This document shows, piece by piece, positions 61,114 to 64,000 of a stretch of DNA of 64,000 nt. The number at the start of each line of letters is the position of its first letter. The first letter of the stretch is position 1. Made by a program: the position numbers and the translations under genes. The notes beneath the pieces are model-generated. The model saw nothing but the letters and a program-made list of their open reading frames with translations. It ran no database searches and was not told the DNA's origin. Origin of the DNA: Flavobacterium silvisoli (lineage in GTDB: Bacteria > Bacteroidota > Bacteroidia > Flavobacteriales > Flavobacteriaceae); assembly GCF_004329815.1 (NCBI RefSeq), contig NZ_SJPE01000001.1, forward strand, positions 62,001 through 126,000, read 5' to 3'.

Positions 61114-62913
61114 ATGTCAAAAAAATTGCTCGAACATATAGTAACGCCTACTGATTTACGAAAATTAAACGTGAGTCAATTGCCCGAATTAGCCCAAGAA
61201 TTACGCGAATTCATCATTGATATTGTGTCGGTAAAAGAAGGCCATCTGGGCGCATCCCTGGGTGTGGTTGAACTGACTATAGCTTTGCACTATGTTTTTG
61301 ACACGCCTAATGATTTATTGGTTTGGGATGTGGGCCATCAGGCTTACGGGCATAAAATTCTAACCGAAAGAAGAACTAAATTTCACACCAATCGTCAGTT
61401 GGGCGGCATTTCAGGTTTTCCAAAACGAAGCGAAAGTGTATACGATACATTTGGCGTTGGCCATTCTTCAACTGCAATTTCTGCTGCTTTGGGTATGGCG
61501 CTGGCTTCTCAATTAAAAGGCGAAAACAAACACCACATAGCCGTAGTGGGTGATGCCTCTATTGCTAGCGGAATGGCCTTTGAAGGACTCAACCATGCGG
61601 GAGTTACCGATGCTAATTTATTAGTTATTTTAAACGATAACGCCATTGGTATTGACCCTAGTGTTGGAGCTTTAAAAAATTATTTAACTGCGGTTAAAGA
61701 GGGTAAAAACCCTAAGCAGAACAATATGATTAAATCGCTGAATTTTAATTATTCAGGACCTATTGACGGTCATGATTTGCCGGGTTTAATCAAAGAATTA
61801 GAACGACTAAAGAACGTAAAAGGCCCTAAATTTTTACACCTCATAACTACTAAAGGCAAAGGACTGCAAAAAGCCGAAGAGGATCAGGTAAAGTACCACG
61901 CACCGGGAAAATTTGATGCCGTAACGGGCGAAATAATCAAGCAATCTACCGAAGACCTAGCTCCTAAATTCCAGGATGTATTTGGTTTAACACTGGTTGA
62001 ATTAGCTAAAGAAAATCCAAAAATTATTGGTATTACTCCGGCTATGCCTTCAGGAAGTTCGATGAAATTCATGATGGAGGCTTTCCCGGAAAGAGCTTTT
62101 GATGTGGGGATAGCCGAGCAACATGCCGTAACGCTTTCGGCCGGAATGGCGACTCAGGGCATGGTTGTTTTCTGCAACATTTATTCAACTTTTTTACAAA
62201 GAGCCTATGACCAAGTCATACATGATGTAGCCCTGCAAAATCTACCGGTAATTTTTTGCTTAGACCGTGCCGGTTTGGTTGGTGAAGACGGAGCCACGCA
62301 TCATGGCGTATTTGATTTGGCGTATTTGCGTTGTATTCCGAATATGATAATCTATGCTCCTAAAGACGAAACAGACCTGCAAAACATTCTTTACACCGCT
62401 TCATTGGGCTTAAAAAAACCTATTGCCATTCGATACCCGAGAGGGAGAGGTAAAAATGTGGATTGGAAATTACCTGTCAATTTCCAAAAAATAGAAATCG
62501 GGAAAGCTCAAAAACTCAGAAAAGGCAAAAAAATAGCCGTTTTATCAACCGGAACTATCGGTTATAATGTAACCATGGCACTCAACGAATTAGAGGATTC
62601 GGGGGCCTTTGCTCATTATCATTTTGGGTTTGTTAAACCGTTAGACGAAAAGAAACTGCACAAAATCTGCGACAAATTTGCTACCATCATAACCGTTGAA
62701 GATGGGGTAACTACCGGAGGTTTCGGAAGTGCAGTATTAGAATTTTCGGCCAAAAATGATTATGTGAACGAAATTTTCCTTTGCGGCGTGCCCGATTACT
62801 TTATAGAACATGGCACTGTTGACGAGCTACAACAATTCTGCAATATCGACATTGATGGCTTAAAATCGCTGTTCTCCGGCTTGTTAGGCGAAGAAGGGCA
62901 TGATGAAGATTAA
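61114..62913 (+). CDS. dxs: 1-deoxy-D-xylulose-5-phosphate synthase
   Basis: 599 aa, slightly short for the family. Thiamine diphosphate site in VGDASIASGMAFEG (GD ... N) with LNDNAIGI, the WDVGHQAYGHKIL and GVGHSSTAISAALGMA blocks, and the catalytic Glu in VGIAEQHAVTLSAGMA. It makes DXP from pyruvate and glyceraldehyde-3-phosphate for isoprenoid and thiamine synthesis. Possibly leaderless. Confidence 0.97.
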   Translation: MSKKLLEHIVTPTDLRKLNVSQLPELAQELREFIIDIVSVKEGHLGASLGVVELTIALHYVFDTPNDLLVWDVGHQAYGHKILTERRTKFHTNRQLGGISGFPKRSESVYDTFGVGHSSTAISAALGMALASQLKGENKHHIAVVGDASIASGMAFEGLNHAGVTDANLLVILNDNAIGIDPSVGALKNYLTAVKEGKNPKQNNMIKSLNFNYSGPIDGHDLPGLIKELERLKNVKGPKFLHLITTKGKGLQKAEEDQVKYHAPGKFDAVTGEIIKQSTEDLAPKFQDVFGLTLVELAKENPKIIGITPAMPSGSSMKFMMEAFPERAFDVGIAEQHAVTLSAGMATQGMVVFCNIYSTFLQRAYDQVIHDVALQNLPVIFCLDRAGLVGEDGATHHGVFDLAYLRCIPNMIIYAPKDETDLQNILYTASLGLKKPIAIRYPRGRGKNVDWKLPVNFQKIEIGKAQKLRKGKKIAVLSTGTIGYNVTMALNELEDSGAFAHYHFGFVKPLDEKKLHKICDKFATIITVEDGVTTGGFGSAVLEFSAKNDYVNEIFLCGVPDYFIEHGTVDELQQFCNIDIDGLKSLFSGLLGEEGHDED

Positions 62914-62933
62914 GATATAAAAAACAAACTGAA

Positions 62934-64000
62934 TTAGGCTGTGACAATTTTGTTGAGTTGCACAGCTTTTCCGTCGGTCAACATCGATATAAAGTGGCAG
63001 ATGTGGAGCAGCCTGTCGTATAGACTTTCTTTCTCTAAATGGTGTTTTTCGGGTAAAATTTTCAGCAATAACTTGTCGTAATTGGTAGTTTTACCTTCAT
63101 GGTGGTTGTTATAAGCGGTGATGAATTTATCCAACAAATTGTTGATGATTTGATACCCCGAAAGTTCTTTTTCAATAACCTCGCGACTCTGATAAATGCT
63201 TTTTACGCTTAGTTTGATGATGTCATCCATTTGGGCTTTATACTTACTTTTATCGGTCAGGGCATAATGGAATTTCCCTTGTAAAATAGCTTCTTCATTT
63301 TCGATAAAAACCCTTACGGCATCATTAATCAAATTACCTATTGCCAAGGCGCGCAGGTAGCTGATGCGGTCTTCTTTGGTGGTGAGGGTTTGGTATTTTG
63401 ACGTATCTATAGTGTCTTTGACCAATTTGATTAAATATTCTAAAGCAAAATCTTCCGAAACCAAGCCCAGATTAATCCCATCTTCAAAATCAATAATCGT
63501 ATAGCAAATATCATCGGCGGCTTCGACTAAAAAGGCCAACGGATGACGCTCATATCCTATGTCATCGCCTGTTTTATTGGCAATCATCCCCAATTCTTCG
63601 GCTACTTCTTTGAAGAACTCTTTATCAGATTGGAAGAAACCATACTTCTTATCTGAGATATTTTTAGTGGGTTTCTTAGGCAAACTTTCTTTGGGATATT
63701 TGGTAAAAGCACCCAAAGTAGCGTACGATAAACGCAAACTGCCTTCAATACCCGGTCGGGAACTAGTCAGCACCGAAAAACCATTAGCATTTCCTTCAAA
63801 ATCGACTAAATCCTGCCATTGTTTAGGGGTTAGTTGATCTTTATATTGTTGTCCTTTACCAATAGAAAAATATTCGCCTATGGCTTTTTCACCCGAGTGA
63901 CCGAATGGCGGATTCCCAATATCATGAGCCAAAGCGGCCGCAGCCACTATAGCACCGAAATCGTTCATGTGATAGCCGTGTACTTCTTTTAAATGCGGGT
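62934..64000 (-). CDS. dgt: dGTP triphosphohydrolase (5' end cut by window)
   Basis: The frame is open to the window edge (PHLKEVHGYHMNDFG reads before the first internal Met at 63968), so the N-terminus is missing. The visible part has the HD metal motif (ALAHDIGNPPFGHSGE), EGNANGFSVLTSSRPG, RHPLAFLVEAADDICYTIIDFEDGI and a helical C-terminus. It hydrolyses dGTP (or other dNTPs) to nucleoside and triphosphate. Confidence 0.93.
   Translation of the reverse strand, partial: PHLKEVHGYHMNDFGAIVAAAALAHDIGNPPFGHSGEKAIGEYFSIGKGQQYKDQLTPKQWQDLVDFEGNANGFSVLTSSRPGIEGSLRLSYATLGAFTKYPKESLPKKPTKNISDKKYGFFQSDKEFFKEVAEELGMIANKTGDDIGYERHPLAFLVEAADDICYTIIDFEDGINLGLVSEDFALEYLIKLVKDTIDTSKYQTLTTKEDRISYLRALAIGNLINDAVRVFIENEEAILQGKFHYALTDKSKYKAQMDDIIKLSVKSIYQSREVIEKELSGYQIINNLLDKFITAYNNHHEGKTTNYDKLLLKILPEKHHLEKESLYDRLLHICHFISMLTDGKAVQLNKIVTA

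Overview
The window looks like a chromosomal segment of a Flavobacterium-type member of the Bacteroidota. The signs are low GC, start codons without Shine-Dalgarno sequences, many promoters of the Bacteroidota type (TAnnTTTG, sometimes with TTTG 19 bp upstream), seven proteins with C-terminal type IX secretion (T9SS) sorting domains, gliding genes gldD and gldE next to ssb and mutY, and a TPP-riboswitch-controlled TonB receptor. No phage, insertion sequence, CRISPR array, rRNA or tRNA gene was recognised. Most of the window is core genome with secreted-protein genes interspersed.

Layout. 1-3.7 kb: a truncated membrane metallophosphoesterase, then a minus-strand block holding a two-component system (response regulator and sensor kinase) flanked by two small, very basic secreted proteins. 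All three promoters in this block carry the same 11-bp-spaced direct repeat at the same distance from the -7 box, so they look like one regulon. 3.7-9.1 kb: polA, a DOMON-type secreted protein with an ankyrin protein, and a LacI-type regulator. 9.3-12.1 kb: rplM-rpsI-rpsB-tsf. 12.2-13.3 kb: five exact 42-bp palindromic tandem units, a sigma-54-like promoter and an unrecognised 228-aa protein. 13.5-21.8 kb: three T9SS-exported adhesin-like or leucine-rich-repeat proteins. 21.9-31.7 kb: M3 peptidase, FISUMP lipoprotein, queuosine-precursor transporter, tag, aat, an OB-like DUF3127 protein, a flavin reductase and a large triplicated T9SS protein. 31.9-35.7 kb: orphan histidine kinase, transglutaminase-like protein, HIT protein, greA with a hairpin leader, and a Rieske-like lipoprotein. 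35.7-42 kb: TPP riboswitch and TonB receptor, preceded by a tightly overlapping five-gene run (PPTase, GGGP synthase, PnuC-type transporter, DUF4301, arfB). 42-50.5 kb: ahcY, a T9SS type B protein, rplU-rpmA and a pair of M16 peptidases, one lacking the zinc motif. 50.5-57.7 kb: DMT transporter, HMA-domain lipoprotein, mutY-ssb-gldE-gldD, then HU, a 30-aa basic protein and an RNase E/G without zinc-link cysteines. 57.8-64 kb: another LRR/T9SS paralogue, SIMPL protein, divergent tadA/dxs and a truncated dGTPase.

How the parts connect. The secreted repeat proteins depend on the T9SS and gliding machinery represented here by gldD/gldE. The TonB receptor is probably the outer-membrane step of thiamine (or precursor) uptake, and the nearby PnuC-family permease is a plausible inner-membrane partner. 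The strongest candidates for something undescribed are (i) the two-component system with its two Asr-like cationic peptides and shared operator and (ii) the 42-bp palindrome array upstream of a sigma-54-like promoter and an orphan gene.
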